A stretch of 64,000 bases of DNA, taken from the NCBI GenBank assembly GCA_910574455.1, contig CAJSYZ010000003.1, forward strand, positions 3,657,250 to 3,721,249, read 5' to 3'. Position 1 is the stretch's first letter, and the number at the start of each line of letters is the position of its first letter. This document shows positions 1-11,243 of this stretch, piece by piece. Source of the stretch: Trichaptum fuscoviolaceum (taxonomy: Eukaryota > Basidiomycota > Agaricomycetes > Hymenochaetales > Trichaptaceae). A model generated the notes under the pieces. That model saw only the letters and a list, made by a program, of their open reading frames with translations. It was not told the origin of the DNA and did not search any database. Both the position numbers and the translations under genes were made by a program.

Positions 1-86
1 TTTGTGCTACATCTTTACTATCTATCTGCTATGAGGTTCTACGAGCCCAAAGAGCTTGACAGAGACTCACAGAAGTCCTTAGGCCG

Positions 87-443
87 TCAAACTTTGGGTT
101 CCGAGCCCTTCGACTGGCAAATAGACACAGCCGAAGCTGTTTTGAGGGGCCGGGCACGGGTTGGAGGCTGCGGAACTTCTTCTAAGCATATGTTGACGCT
201 CGGGTGTGGAGAAGCTGATATCGCGAACACATTGTAAGGTGTCGCACTTGCTTTCGAAGGAGTCTCGAATTGTGACAATGCGCTCGAGCTGTTCGGAGTC
301 GCGCAAGCTTCGTTTTCGCATTTTCGCATTTTTATTTGCGGATACACTCGTTTCGCATTAAGTTCACCTGGAGTAAAAGGAGTGAATGTTATATTTTGAT
401 TACGCTCCCCTAAAGGGCGCTTTAACGGTGTAGAATACGGCAT
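87..443 (-). CDS. Unknown protein, N-terminal exon, possibly truncated by window edge
   Basis: An open frame of 118 codons starts with ATG at 443 and ends at a TGA at 87-89. The peptide is rich in Ser/Thr-Pro pairs (STP, TPF, TPNS, TPSK, TPY), which resembles N-terminal regions of cell-cycle substrates, but I recognise no domain. The TGA may lie inside an intron, because a good GTGAGT donor on this strand occurs just beyond it near 64-69; the gene may then continue off the left edge. Its promoter would face the mechanosensitive channel gene at 845. Coding status rests only on amino-acid composition and open length, so this could be a short complete protein, a first exon or a chance frame. Confidence 0.35.
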   Translation of the reverse strand: MPYSTPLKRPLGERNQNITFTPFTPGELNAKRVYPQIKMRKCENEACATPNSSSALSQFETPSKASATPYNVFAISASPHPSVNICLEEVPQPPTRARPLKTASAVSICQSKGSEPKV

Positions 444-844
444 AAATTAACTACGACATAAATACGACGTCGGGGTACGTTGTAGTAGGAAAAGAGGCGC
501 GTAGAGGCGCGCGTCGGTCCTATGACCGGCGCAAATCGCGTGTGACTTTCACACTCGATTTAGCTTACTCTCACGCGCTTCGGGAGAATCCCGAGTCTAT
601 TCCTCACATAGACATGCATCCATATATGGACATGCCTCTATATACGGTTGGTCTGAGGTGACTCAGCAACTTCTGATTGAGTCGGACCAGTCGTTACTAC
701 AACACAACATAAGTAACGACTGGTTTACGAGTCTAGAGAAAATACATGGCGGCCATAAAAAGGAGGCTTGTGTGAAGGGAGCAGACTGCAACCGAAGTTG
801 ATAATCGATATCCACGACCTCTTCTTTCTTTTCTAGCCGTACAC
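444..844. other. Divergent intergenic region with hairpin and TATA-like sites
   Basis: This 400-base spacer separates an unknown minus-strand exon from the channel gene. It contains a TATATA stretch near 636-641 and a perfect inverted repeat (listed separately). I see no coding frame with family similarity. A pyrimidine-rich stretch just before the ATG at 845 is consistent with a transcription start. Confidence 0.5.
686..724. repeat. Perfect 13-bp inverted repeat with 13-nt loop
   Basis: Bases 686-698 read ACCAGTCGTTACT, and bases 712-724 are the exact reverse complement. The loop is 13 nt of A/C-rich sequence. The repeat lies about 120-160 bases upstream of the channel start codon and could be a dimeric factor site or a hairpin in a long 5' leader. 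The function is inferred only from position. Confidence 0.7.
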
Positions 845-3800
845 ATGGCTGATCTGCCACCAAAAGATCATCATCCTCGACACTTCCGCCCTCAGGACCT
901 CCTTGTTTCCAACGAGGACGTTGATGAGGCTCTTCCGACACCGCCGTACAAACGGTATCCAACGAGCATTCAAGACGAAGCAGAGGCACAGAGTCCACCT
1001 TATAAGTCCCGCTCACGAGTAGACCTCGTAGACGAGAAGGACCGCAGAATGGGCTCAAATGAGGATGAGAAGGCAACCACTAATAAACCGACCGTGCACT
1101 ACCCTGACGAACTCGCGCACGGGCCTGCACCTGCTTATGCTACGAAACCTGTGAGACTCGACTCTGGCGATGGCCTCTCGTCGAAAGCACCTTCCTTGGC
1201 TGGCACAGATGATGAAGACGAAGAAGAGGATTACAACTGGTCTGACGAAGATGACCTCGTTGACGAAGAAGCGAAATTCGAAAAGAAAATGGGCGTATCG
1301 CAGAAGGCGCGGGGATGGGGATGCATGAGGTGCGTTCAATCTGTCGAATAGAAGGCGCTAAATGTTTAGTCGATTTTAACGCCCATACGATAGGATTATC
1401 ACCTTCTTTTTCTCTACACTCATCGGTAGTGTTATCACGTCGGGCATCATCGTTGCAATACCGATTCTCGTGCGCGTTTTCTACCTTCATCCTCATGATC
1501 AAGATGGATTGGATCACCGCCGGTTTGTGCTTGAAAACATCGAGGGATGGTTGTTCTGGGCGGCCGCCAATTTCCTTGTCTCCTGGATCCTAGGATTTAT
1601 CATTGATATAATCCCCGGTATATTCACCTGGTTGATATTCTTCACCTGGGGCCGTGTCTCGGAGACTATGAAAAGTCGTGTGGAGATGTATCAATCCGTT
1701 AAGGGAACGGTTAAACCCCTTTTCTATGCAGCAGCTTCCTGGGTCAGCTGGGTTATCATTTTTGCGCACATTTACAATCTCTACGATATCGACAACGAAT
1801 CCCAAAGTCGTGCAAGCTACACTCCGAGGGTAAGCAGAGGATCTATCTACTGCAACGGACGCCAAGTGACAATAGTACCATACCTTAGACATACGAAGCT
1901 ATCGAATTCCTTTTCTTCTTTGCTCTCGTTATCTGTGCTCAGCGTTTTCTGTCGCATATGATTGGTGAGTGACTCGACCCCTCTGATTCACAACTGTCAT
2001 CCTAATAAACTTCTCAGCCGTGGCCTTCCACCGTACGGCATTCAAGGACCGTATAGACTCTGTTAAAGGTGCTCTAAGAACTATAGACCACTTACGTCAA
2101 TATCGTCCCAAACGCGCAGATCGTTCATCGAGGCTCTTTGGCGGTTCACATACGCCCGGGTTTGCATTGTCGTCCTTGGGCTTTGGTTCTGGTTCTGGGG
2201 CCACGCCGTTCAACGAAAAATCTGAATTTATAACGGGCAGTTCGCGCAATGGAACTCCTGAGACAGATGATGAGGGACATGCTGACCACGAAGATAACAG
2301 TGGATTCTGGTCAAAGAGAAAGGGCAAAGCTAAGCAAAGGGAATCACGTCCATCTGTGCCTAAGGTGCTTATCGACGAGACTCACTCGTATCCGCCAAAG
2401 GCTTCCCCAATTGATTCCGGCACAGCTTCTGGGTCGGGAACCCCTCATCGGCCAGGTACGCCAATTGGTCGCAAATCACACGACGAGGACGGTGCAGTAC
2501 TTCATGCGGCCAAGGCTCTTAAGTCTGCTGTACTACATGATGCTCGAAATTTCAGAGGGGAGGCGGACGAAAATGAAGGCATCACTGGTCTTGGATGGAA
2601 TGTTGGTTCTGCGCATGAAGCGAAGGTAACTTCAGTCTATCTTTCATGTTATTAACAACTATTGCTAACTGCTCACCCTGAAGCGACTCGCCCGTTCCAT
2701 CTACACAGCATTCAAAACTAACCGCAAGAGAAACTATCTCATTGCCGAGGATTTCTACCCCGCTTACAAGACCCCAGAAGAAGCACAAGAAGCCTTCAGA
2801 GTGTTTGACAAGGACAACAATGGGTATGCAGGTTTCTTTCTCTAAAGGCCATGCAACGTCAGCCTAGGTTAAATTTCGACTGATATGCAATTTCCTCAGC
2901 GACATCACCCGAGCAGAGATTAAAACGACTGTCCTGAAAACCTACCGAGAACGCCGCTTCCTCAGCCGAAGTATGCGGGATGTCGGCGCAGCTCTCCGGA
3001 CGCTGGATCAGATTCTGCTGTTCTTCGCCCTTGTTATTCTGTTCTTTATTTCACTATCTGTGTTCAACGTGAACGTGGAGAATTCGCTCACGTCTGTGTA
3101 TACAATTGGCATAGGCTTGAGCTTCATCTTCAAGAACTCCGCTAGCAGTGCATTCGATGCCATAATGTTCATATTCGTCACACAGTGAGTTGTACAAGAT
3201 GCCCTACTGTGTGCAAGTCGCTCATTCCTGAAACGTCTGATAGCCCATTTGACACTGGCGATCGATGCTTCATTGATGGTGAGCCTCGTTTTCTTTGACT
3301 GCGGATTGTGCGTCATTAAAAATTGCGCAACAGACGAAAACCTCGTTGTGAAGAAGATGGGCCTTTTTGCAGTGCGTGCCTTCATTTGTCTACATTACCA
3401 GCATATGATCCTCATTCATGTATAGACTGTTTTTTCGCGCGCTGACGGAACGGAAACATACTACTTCAATAGTCAACTTTTCAATAAGTTCATGTGAGCG
3501 ATCATCATTTCATTCACTTTAATGTTCTAATGACTTACCGCGACTCTTAGAACGAATGCCCGGCGCAGCGATGTAAGTCTTCGTTCATGATAATGATCTG
3601 AGGAATGACTAATGTTCTTTCTCCGTCACAATCAGAAAACGGGAGAGCTTTGTACACTACAGGTGGCCTGGAAGACGCCCTTGGAGAAGCTGGATGCCCT
3701 TGTGAAATGCCTGAATGAGTGGCTGTCGACAGAGGAAAATAGATGGTATGAACCGAACACCTCTGTGACTCTGCAGAAAATAGAGTTCCAGCGCTACTTG

Positions 3801-4232
3801 GAGATAACGATCGGCATTCCACACAATTCGTTTGTATTTTTTCACGTGTGTTGCTGGACACTGTGCTGACTCCAATACAGCAATTGGCAGGACTGGGGTC
3901 TTCGCAATACCCGCAAGACTGCTTTCTATGTCGCTGCTAATTATTACTGTCGACAGCTTGGCATAAAGTGTGTCCAGTCGAATATGCCTATCGCCCTTGT
4001 AGATGAACAGAATCCTATCGAACCACCTATGTCACCGTCTTCTGGCATGGTTGGCGGAGAGGGTGCGGATGGAGAATTGGAGGAGGACGGTCTTATTACA
4101 GGCGCAGAAACAAAAGAGCTCAAACCCTTGCTAGGCTTCCTGCCACCCCCGGAAAAACGAACGACGATGCTTCGCGTACGCAAAAGCAAAGGCCATAAGG
4201 GTGCATTCAAGGCATCCGGCGCAGAGGGCTAA
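845..4232 (+). CDS. EF-hand mechanosensitive ion channel, MscS family (Msy1/Msy2-like)
   Basis: Membrane channel of the fungal MscS family; in fission yeast the relatives Msy1/Msy2 sit in the ER and control calcium during hypo-osmotic shock. I read 11 exons: 845-1329, 1394-1829, 1889-1964, 2018-2625, 2684-2823, 2900-3184, 3244-3278, 3334-3371, 3426-3493, 3551-3572, 3636-3829 and a terminal exon 3881-4232, with phases agreeing at every junction. The N-terminus is acidic and charged. Four or more membrane segments follow (for example LFWAAANFLVSWILGF and FLFFFALVICAQRF). An EF-hand loop (DKDNNGDITRAE) precedes the pore-lining helix and the conserved HPFDTGDR motif of the MscS beta domain. The C-terminus is a basic cytoplasmic tail. 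The EF-hand suggests calcium sensing. Length and order match the fungal family. Family assignment is firm; the subcellular site is inferred. Confidence 0.93.
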
Positions 4233-4670
4233 ACGCAACTCAGGCCGCCGTTCATCGTGATTTATGCTGCTTATCTCGCTTTACTTACACTAGCTTACAG
4301 TGGCACTGGATGCCCTGCGGATGTATATCTTTTACTACCAAAACGCGCCTCTTAGAAGGCATACAAGGACATCTTCTGGTTTTAATCGCATCCTCTTCGC
4401 ACGTAGATTCTTTGCACCCTGACCATTCAAATTAGATAGGTTGTAGAGTTGTTGACACTCACCAAAATCATCTTGACCACTTTTATATTCCATATAGCTA
4501 ATTGTATGTTCTGTTAAATGACTAGATGCTTGAACACAAACTTGAGTGAAGTTACAGACCGGCAGCATATGATTGGCTGAAACAGAGCTAGTTCATCGGA
4601 AGTTGCCGGCTTCCTCAGGCTGTTGCTCTTGCAAACGGACGTGCTCGACGTTCACCGCGACCAGCTCACG
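4233..4670. other. Intergenic region between two co-directional genes
   Basis: Holds the 3' end of the channel gene and the promoter of the complex I subunit. I see no further coding sequence, TATA box or tRNA-like structure. An AACTTGAGTGAAGTT stretch near 4540-4555 resembles the motif seen in other promoters here. Confidence 0.5.
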
Positions 4671-5682
4671 ATGTTCGCCGTACGAAGAGCGGCTAAGAAT
4701 GCATCACAATCCTCCTCGACCTCTGCACGGAGGTTAATCTCCTCCTCAGCGACCCGCCGGTCAGATGCATTGTTTGTGGTGAGTAAATAGACTACGAACG
4801 GTGGATTGTCCAAATACTCAGTGGTATTCTTCGTGCGTAGCATCGGGACACAGACTACAACAACCCCAAAGTACGACGAACTCCACTGATGCTTTGCATT
4901 CTCTCACTAAATTCCGGATAATCAAAGATACCCTTCTCGTTCGCCCCCGATAACCTTAGGCGAGCGCAGGAAATCATCTCGCGCTATCCACCGCAATACA
5001 AGAAAGCTGCGGTAATTCCTCTTCTAGACCTCGGCCAGCGGCAGAACAAAGGATGGACGAGTATCAGCGTCATGAACTACGTCGCAAAGCTGCTTGAGAT
5101 GCCACCGATGCGTGTCTATGAGGTCGCGACTTTCTATACCATGTTCAACCGGTCCGTACTCAGTGCTCGCGATAAAACCCTCTATCTGCAACTTACGTTT
5201 TCGCCTTTAACTCACTCCGTTTGTCAAACTTAGTGAACCTATCGGTGAACACTTCGTCCAGGTTTGCACGACAACACCATGCATGTTACGCGGCTCCACG
5301 GACATTCTCAATACAGTCTGCCAACATCTGGGCGGTCTCAAACCTGGTGACACAACCAAGGATGGCAAGTTTACTGTCATTGAAGTCGAATGCCAGGGCG
5401 CTTGCAGCAACGCGCCGATGATGGTCGTTGGAGATGATTTTTACGAAGACCTCACCCCAGAGTCGACCAAGAAGATTCTTGATGCGTTTGCCAAGGGCGA
5501 GAAGCCTAAGCCTGGCCCACAGAGTGGGAGGCTCACTGCGGAGAATTCGGCTGGATTGACGGCACTGACATCAAAGGTGCGTTCATTTCAAGTCAACACT
5601 CTGCTGCACCATTCAAGTTGCTGAGATGATCTTCTGTAAGCCTTACGGTCCTGGCGAGCACTGCACCCCGGAGTTCAGCTAG
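4671..5682 (+). CDS. NDUFV2: NADH:ubiquinone oxidoreductase 24 kDa subunit (complex I)
   Basis: Nuclear-encoded peripheral-arm subunit of mitochondrial complex I carrying the N1a-type [2Fe-2S] cluster. Exons read as 4671-4778, 4841-4870, 4928-5151, 5234-5576 and 5641-5682. The first exon encodes an Arg/Ser-rich presequence ([27 protein letters not shown]) typical of matrix import. The mature part starts near [10 protein letters not shown] and has the conserved helix with [11 protein letters not shown] and the thioredoxin-like ferredoxin fold. Cluster ligands are visible as CTTTPC and CQGAC, giving the two Cys pairs of the family. The C-terminus after KPYGPGEHC matches fungal orthologues in length. 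All splice junctions keep frame. Expression is expected to be constitutive. Confidence 0.95.
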
Positions 5683-5889
5683 TATAATGCGGCAATAGTC
5701 GTGGTGTGTATTTCATAGTCCTCCGCACCAATGACATAGATGCAAATAATTCGCATGTCGTGTATAAAATGAGCAATCCGCTGTCATTATTTATGAAGTT
5801 CATGCACAAGTGATGTCATTTCAGGTCATTCAAACCTCAGAAGCATTAAATTGTCTCGTCCCCGCTCTTAAATTCGGCAAACTGGATTC

Positions 5890-7977
5890 CTAATCATCTC
5901 CCTCTCCATCGTCGTACCCATGCATGCCTTCCCCGCCCTCCGGCAGCCTTGCAATTATGAAGCTGGGGAGTAGGTCACTGTTGAATGTATGGTCTTACGT
6001 GGAAAGAAGTCAGCGGACTCACTTTATCTCGGTCTTCAATTCTTTGCAAAAGTGGTCAAGAGGAAGGTCAGAGGGGTCATCGCCTGGCACCTTATCAGTC
6101 CCGTGCCCTCTAAAGCATGTGCAGCAATACTTTCTCACCGAATGGCATCTCGATCTGGTTGGCGATCCCTTCAATTCCCATTAAGGTGAAAGCGACCACA
6201 GTTACAATGGGGATCATCGCCCAATGCAAGTCGTTCACAAGAGTGAAAGGCAGCGCGAAGAGATACAATGTGACACACTGCTTCAAGTGAATCCCATCTG
6301 TGCAGGAAAGTTAAATTGCAATACTCTTTATCTTAACTTTTATTATGCTCACATGATACAGGTATGGGAGTATTTGCAACACGTTGCATATTCGTTAATT
6401 GCTCGACCATGCCTTGAATACTAGTCACGGTGGTGCGTGTAAGATTTCCTGGGTTTGTTATAAAAGAAGTTACGCACAGCGTGTTCATTGTGTTAGTTCC
6501 CGCTGGTCCGAGTGTCTCAAGGTAACCATCGCGTTTAAACATGAAAATCACCCGAGCAAGCTCGTGTGCAATCCTAAACTGGCGTGAGCGCTAGACCTTC
6601 AAGTTGGAGAAAAACGAAGGCAAATCTCCAACTCACGTGAAAGGCAAAAGGGCCAATTTTTCTTCATAAGGACTCCGATGGAGTTCAATAGTATGATGGT
6701 CCTCTGCAAGTAAAGGCGTGTGCTGGCCTGCCTCTGTTGAAGTCACATTATTGGAATGGAAGTTATGACCACGAGTGCAATCGCGCGCACCTTGCCTACT
6801 CTGTCCGGCGCCAATGGGCGAGCTTGGGCCGGTCTCTATATTAGTGGAACTAGAGTCCTTTGACTTGCGGCGCATGACTTTGGAATCGTAGGTGTTGTAC
6901 GATGCATACATGGACGGTGAATTATATGCGCTAGATCCGAAGACACCATCACGTTTTAGCGATGCAGGGAGAACATCGTCATAATCCTCGTAATGTATTC
7001 CATTTTCGTCACGAAGATGATGCTTGACGGCATAGGCGTAGGCAACGGCAAGTTTAAGAGCATAAATCTTTCTTTTGGTTAATTGCTCGGGAGTCAAACG
7101 ATTTGTAGGACCTTGATAAAAGTAAGTTGTGTTTAGATCAATTGTTACCCCGGAGGGGAAGAATATCATACCTTTCCCTTGAACCGCAGCAGGTTGATCA
7201 GGGGGAAGGGCAACGCTAATCCAGATCAACCGGGAAAGATTTCGGATCTTCACAGAGCATTTCAAATCAATGATTTCGTGGAGATCATTGTATCACATAC
7301 GTTGGACATCATAGACCCAAAGTCCTTTCGACCTTCGTAATAACGATCGTATGAAGTGCTGCAGCAGCCGGTCAGCTACCCTGAGAACAATATATCTTCT
7401 GAAGAGTTTACCCGTTTCTATAAGCAAATTTAGAGAAGCACAAGAAGCGATGCAAGATAAAATGCTCACCTGAACACCAAAATAAGGCCCACCTTCGTCA
7501 CAAAACATGATTAGCTTGAGACCATGAGAAGACAGGTTCCCTACTCACCACAACCGAGAGGAGAGGCGTAACAGAGTTCGTCATCGTTACATTATGTCCT
7601 GTGTGCCATGCATATGCGACAAGAGACGCGAACACCGTGACCGTTAGCACCGGTCCTAGGATATGGAGGGTAACCTGCACGCGATGAGTTAGATACGCTG
7701 CATGGACTTCAAAGCAGGCTGAACGTACGCTGCCCTCAAGTCTCAAGACATCGGGAAGCCAAGAATACTATAAAGACGCTCAGTGAGGCGCGCGCTCGGC
7801 ATCATCGACTTGAAGTTATGGACATACGCGACTAAGTTGCCTCCTCGATAATGAAATAGGTTTCTAAAAAAGTATGGAAGAATGAGAGAAAGTTATTCAT
7901 AAGCGCCCAGCAGATGAACGTAGAGCTCATACATTGAATGTCGCTGCCAAAGAGCTCACGGACTTGATGGCAGACAT
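5890..7977 (-). CDS. Bestrophin/UPF0187 family anion channel
   Basis: Membrane protein of the bestrophin-like family (calcium-activated or constitutive chloride channels). The start is the ATG at 7977, opening a 45-nt exon (7933-7977). Later exons encode YSWLPDVLRLEG, the first membrane segment HILGPVLTVTVFASLVAY, VTPLLSVVVGLILVFRNG, TSYDRYYEGRKDFGS, a long charged loop, LARVIFMFKRDGYLE, the segment LYLFALPFTLVNDLHW and the C-terminal DPSDLPLD block, ending in an acidic tail with TAG at 5890-5892. The family hallmark FRNGTSYDRYYEGRK is assembled only by joining a 23-nt exon (7470-7492), a 6-nt exon (7412-7417) and an exon at 7301-7358. One intron near 7112-7171 is a multiple of three and stop-free. 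Two direct repeats lie upstream at 8136-8166. Transport substrate in fungi is inferred, not shown. Confidence 0.9.
7412..7492 (-). other. Microexon pair (23 nt and 6 nt) in the bestrophin gene
   Basis: Exon 7470-7492 (23 nt) encodes most of VGLILVFR, and exon 7412-7417 is only AAACGG on the coding strand. It completes Arg, adds Asn and starts Gly before the next exon begins with CACT. Each is flanked by AG and GT (GTGAGC and GTAAAC donors). Skipping the 6-nt exon would keep frame but delete two residues of the conserved FRNGTSYDR motif. Confidence 0.75.
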
Positions 7978-8135
7978 CCTTTGAACTTTGTGATGATTGG
8001 CGTCTTGGAAGAAGCTGGCACCCCTTGCTACTATTCAAGAACTGAGCTTTAGGCGCCTGCGTGGCGTCTAATTCAACAGACTTAAACGGATTGGATTGTC
8101 CCGGGTTATCGGCAACTGATGCCGGCTCTCAGCTC

Positions 8136-8166
8136 AACTTGAACTCCAAAATAACTTGAACTCCAA
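8136..8166. repeat. 14-bp direct repeat upstream of bestrophin gene
   Basis: AACTTGAACTCCAA occurs at 8136-8149 and again, identical, at 8153-8166. The repeats sit about 160-190 bases upstream of the bestrophin ATG and beside the 3' end of the neighbouring FAD oxidase. The core TTCAAGTT on the minus strand matches a motif found in several promoters of this window. Confidence 0.75.
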
Positions 8167-8258
8167 TTTCCCGCAAATACAGTAGATGCCACTACTGTAA
8201 TCCTATCACATTCTTTACATGTATGCCATGAATTTATTAGTGAAGTCCACGGGCCAAA

Positions 8259-10092
8259 TTAAGCTGGCGCAATAGGCATCCATTTACTGAAAACAACGTC
8301 TGGATCGTATTTCTTTTTAAGTTGCTGAAGTCGCGGGTAGTTTGAGCCGAATAGCTTGGCCGTCCTGTCTGACGAAATCACTTCGTCACCCACTGTAGCA
8401 ATAAGTTATGCACTAAGTGAGTGATTGGCAAAATTATTATCGAAATAATTTCGTTACCATAGTTCCCGTATGATCGACTTTTGGATGAGTCAACGTCGTT
8501 CTGGAAGCTTGCGATAACGTCCGTCATCGCATAGCACTTTTCACGCCCAATTGCTTGATTCGATGGCGTATTGTCAAGCCACATGCTAGTTCCAAGTACA
8601 TTTTGGTGTGTACCACGGTTGTTGAAAGCCATCGCATCATGAGGCACGGTAGCGACCTTACTCAAAACAAAATACTCGAAAACAGCAGCCAGTCTATGCT
8701 CTTTCTCTGGGGGCGTCAACTCCACCATCTTCTGAAATGTAGCAGTGACAACTTCGGGACGGGGCGTTGCTTGTGTGACAGCCCGCATATACACGTTGCT
8801 TCCATGCTTGACCGATTCGTTCTGCATGATGACCATGAATGAATTTCAAGAATAACGGTAAGTGGGGACGTGCTTCACCTGGATTCCATTTAAAGATTCG
8901 TACGGGATCTCCTTCGTTTGATCAATAGGTGGCTCTATTATGAGATTCAGAGAAGTAAAATAGAAGGTAGATGTGAAGGTTTCATTTCAACTTACTGAGG
9001 TCAAGAAGAAATTTATAAACTTCCCTGCCTTCTGCTTCCGATCCATTGAAGAATGGCATCACAACAACGCATGGCTGGAGCTGAGAGTCAACAACGTTAC
9101 AGATAAACTAAGCAGGTCTCATACGTTGCACTCAGGAGGCGGACCTCTGGTCACAATTTGGATCATACCCTCTTTCGCGGACGGCCCATTCTCCCACCAC
9201 TCCTGTGTAGCCTTCTGCAAAGGGTCCAGCAGTGGGGGCGGGAAGATCATAATGCCGGAATAAACGGTTCTCCGTTGGTTATGAAGCTGGAACACAAACT
9301 CGGTGCAAACGCCAAAATTGCAGCCTCCACCTCGAACGGCCCAGAAAAGGTCAGGGTTTTCCTTGTCATTCGCAACCAATATGGAGCCATTCGCCACGAC
9401 CATGGTGACCTAGATGAGATAAGCCATGCAGAGATTAATATCGTGCGCAGGAAGCAGAAGTCAAGCTGATATTTCGGCGAACCTGGACAAGGTTATCGAT
9501 GGCAAGCCCGTGCTCGCCGCTCAACCAGCCATACCCACCACCAAGGGTCAGCCTAGACCAGAGTGACTCAGCGTCAAACGTGCCCCACATTTCTCCGCAA
9601 TTCAGTAGACGTACCCGCCGACACCCGTCTGTAAAGGGTGCGTCGTTAGCCAAATATGAGAGCAGAGGGTTAGGTTTCATTTACATGGTTCACGGTACCC
9701 CCGACTGTTGCAAGCCCATATTCGATCGCAGTTTTGTCCACTGTCTCCCAAAGGGCACCTCCACCGACATATCCGAGTTTCTTGTCTGGATCAACTCGTA
9801 CTCCATTCAGATATTTGGAGAGATCAATCACAACACCCCCGTCTGACGATGAGGCACCGGAGACACTATGGCCGCCCCCTCGAATTGCGATAGCAAGCTT
9901 CTCGGCGGTAGCAAACTTGACCACAAGTGATGCATCTTCTGCATCTTTGACGAACGCGACAATCTTTGCAGGTCTTTCCGCATTCCTAGCCCAACGGGCG
10001 ATTGCTTGATCGTAATCTGGATCAGAAGGAGTGATGACGTCTCCCTTGAATGCAGCCTTGAATGCTTCGAAGCTGGACCGGGGACTGGCCAT
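8259..10092 (-). CDS. FAD-linked oxidoreductase, berberine-bridge/6-HDNO type (copy A)
   Basis: Flavoprotein oxidase of the PCMH/VAO family with an N-terminal FAD-binding domain and a C-terminal BBE domain. The start is ATG at 10092 (MASPRSS); there is no signal peptide, so the enzyme is probably intracellular. RGGGHSVSG contains the His expected to bind FAD covalently. The second covalent Cys of glucooligosaccharide oxidases is absent in the TVNHTGVGG region, so attachment should be single, as in 6-hydroxy-D-nicotine oxidase. Further motifs are GLTLGGGYGWLSGEHGL, DLFWAVRGGGCNFGV and the C-terminal FGSNYPRLQQLKKKYDP, with the stop at 8259-8261. A 14-nt exon at 9615-9628 encodes TGVGG. A paralogue with the same structure lies at 13455-15182. 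Substrate is unknown; an amine, sugar or secondary metabolite are all possible. Confidence 0.9.
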
Positions 10093-11243
10093 TATTGCTG
10101 TGCCTTTGAAATGATGAGGTGGAAGGTGCCAAAGAGGACACGATAGACGGGCGATAGCGACGCTGTTTGCCACGAGAGAAGACCTCGACCTCTTCTATCA
10201 CTGACTCACACGGCTGCATATCCATCATGAGCCCAAGCCTGGGATAGACTCACGATAACAAGCGCTGCGAGTCAAGAAAAGGAAGGCCCGAGTGCTGACG
10301 TTGCCAGACGAATATAGATCCCATGCATCTCATTCAGCACGTTCGAGCGAAGACAGCCTGTTCAGCACATTCATTCATGTTACGCCGGAGCCGATTATCA
10401 GAAGTTGCGCTTGATGCAAAGAGCGAACACCATAGTCAAGTTCGTGGTCGTCGCCAGGTTTGCGATGCCTACTGCGACAACTCCTGTATCTCCAACCTGC
10501 GGCTCAGGCGTGGTTCGACACTCAGCCTTCATCGCCACCCGCAGTGATACGCAGGACGACCAGACTCTGATAGCAAAGCATATGTTGTGGCTATTCTGAT
10601 GGTTGGCCGATAGTGGTGAAGAAGCAAAGCAGACGCGTCTGTCACGCACTCGGGCATTGTTGACGCGTCACTTGGCTATCCTGGAACTCTACCCTCATCA
10701 TCTCCTGCCATCGTACCTATATCGAAATTGGCTAGGCAGGATTCCGAAGCCGTGTTCTGTTTCTGTCAGTCTTTCTCGGCCAGAAGCTGGTCATTAATCG
10801 AGATAGCCATCAAGGTTTCGATCCATTCATTGCCTAGGAACCTTTGAATGAAACGCCGTCCTCCTGGATATTTCGAAAGTGCACAGTCATCACTGGGGCT
10901 TCTCTGCCCACATGAGGCTCACTGCAAAGTGATGGGGGGCTCTTTCTCAGTTGTGGCAAGAGTCGATGAGGCAGCTGCTGTGGGTTTACTGAAGTAGGAG
11001 CAACATATAGAAGCCTCGAGGTGTCATCATGCTCGGATAATATGAAAAAGAGGGCTTTCCTGCGCACGGCGAATATCCTATTACAGCTTGGACCTTTCTA
11101 GCCACTTAACGTCCACATGAAACTTTCTCCCGTGGCTCTCTCGAGTGTCTATATAAACTGACAGTCGACCGCCCCAGTCTCCTCCTTTCATCCCGAAGTA
11201 ATCGCTATCACTCTCCTACCCACCCAACCTCACTCAGGTCGAA
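10093..11243. other. Divergent intergenic region
   Basis: About 1.15 kb between FAD oxidase copy A and the plus-strand gene at 11244. Short frames exist but none has conserved motifs or convincing splice structure. The right end contains a TATA box and a pyrimidine-rich leader belonging to the gene at 11244. Confidence 0.5.
11150..11157 (+). promoter_or_regulatory. TATA box of the 11244 gene
   Basis: TATATAAA lies 87-94 bases before the ATG at 11244 and is followed by a C/T-rich stretch (CTCCTTTCATCCC) typical of fungal transcription start regions. This suggests a strong, regulated promoter. Confidence 0.6.
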
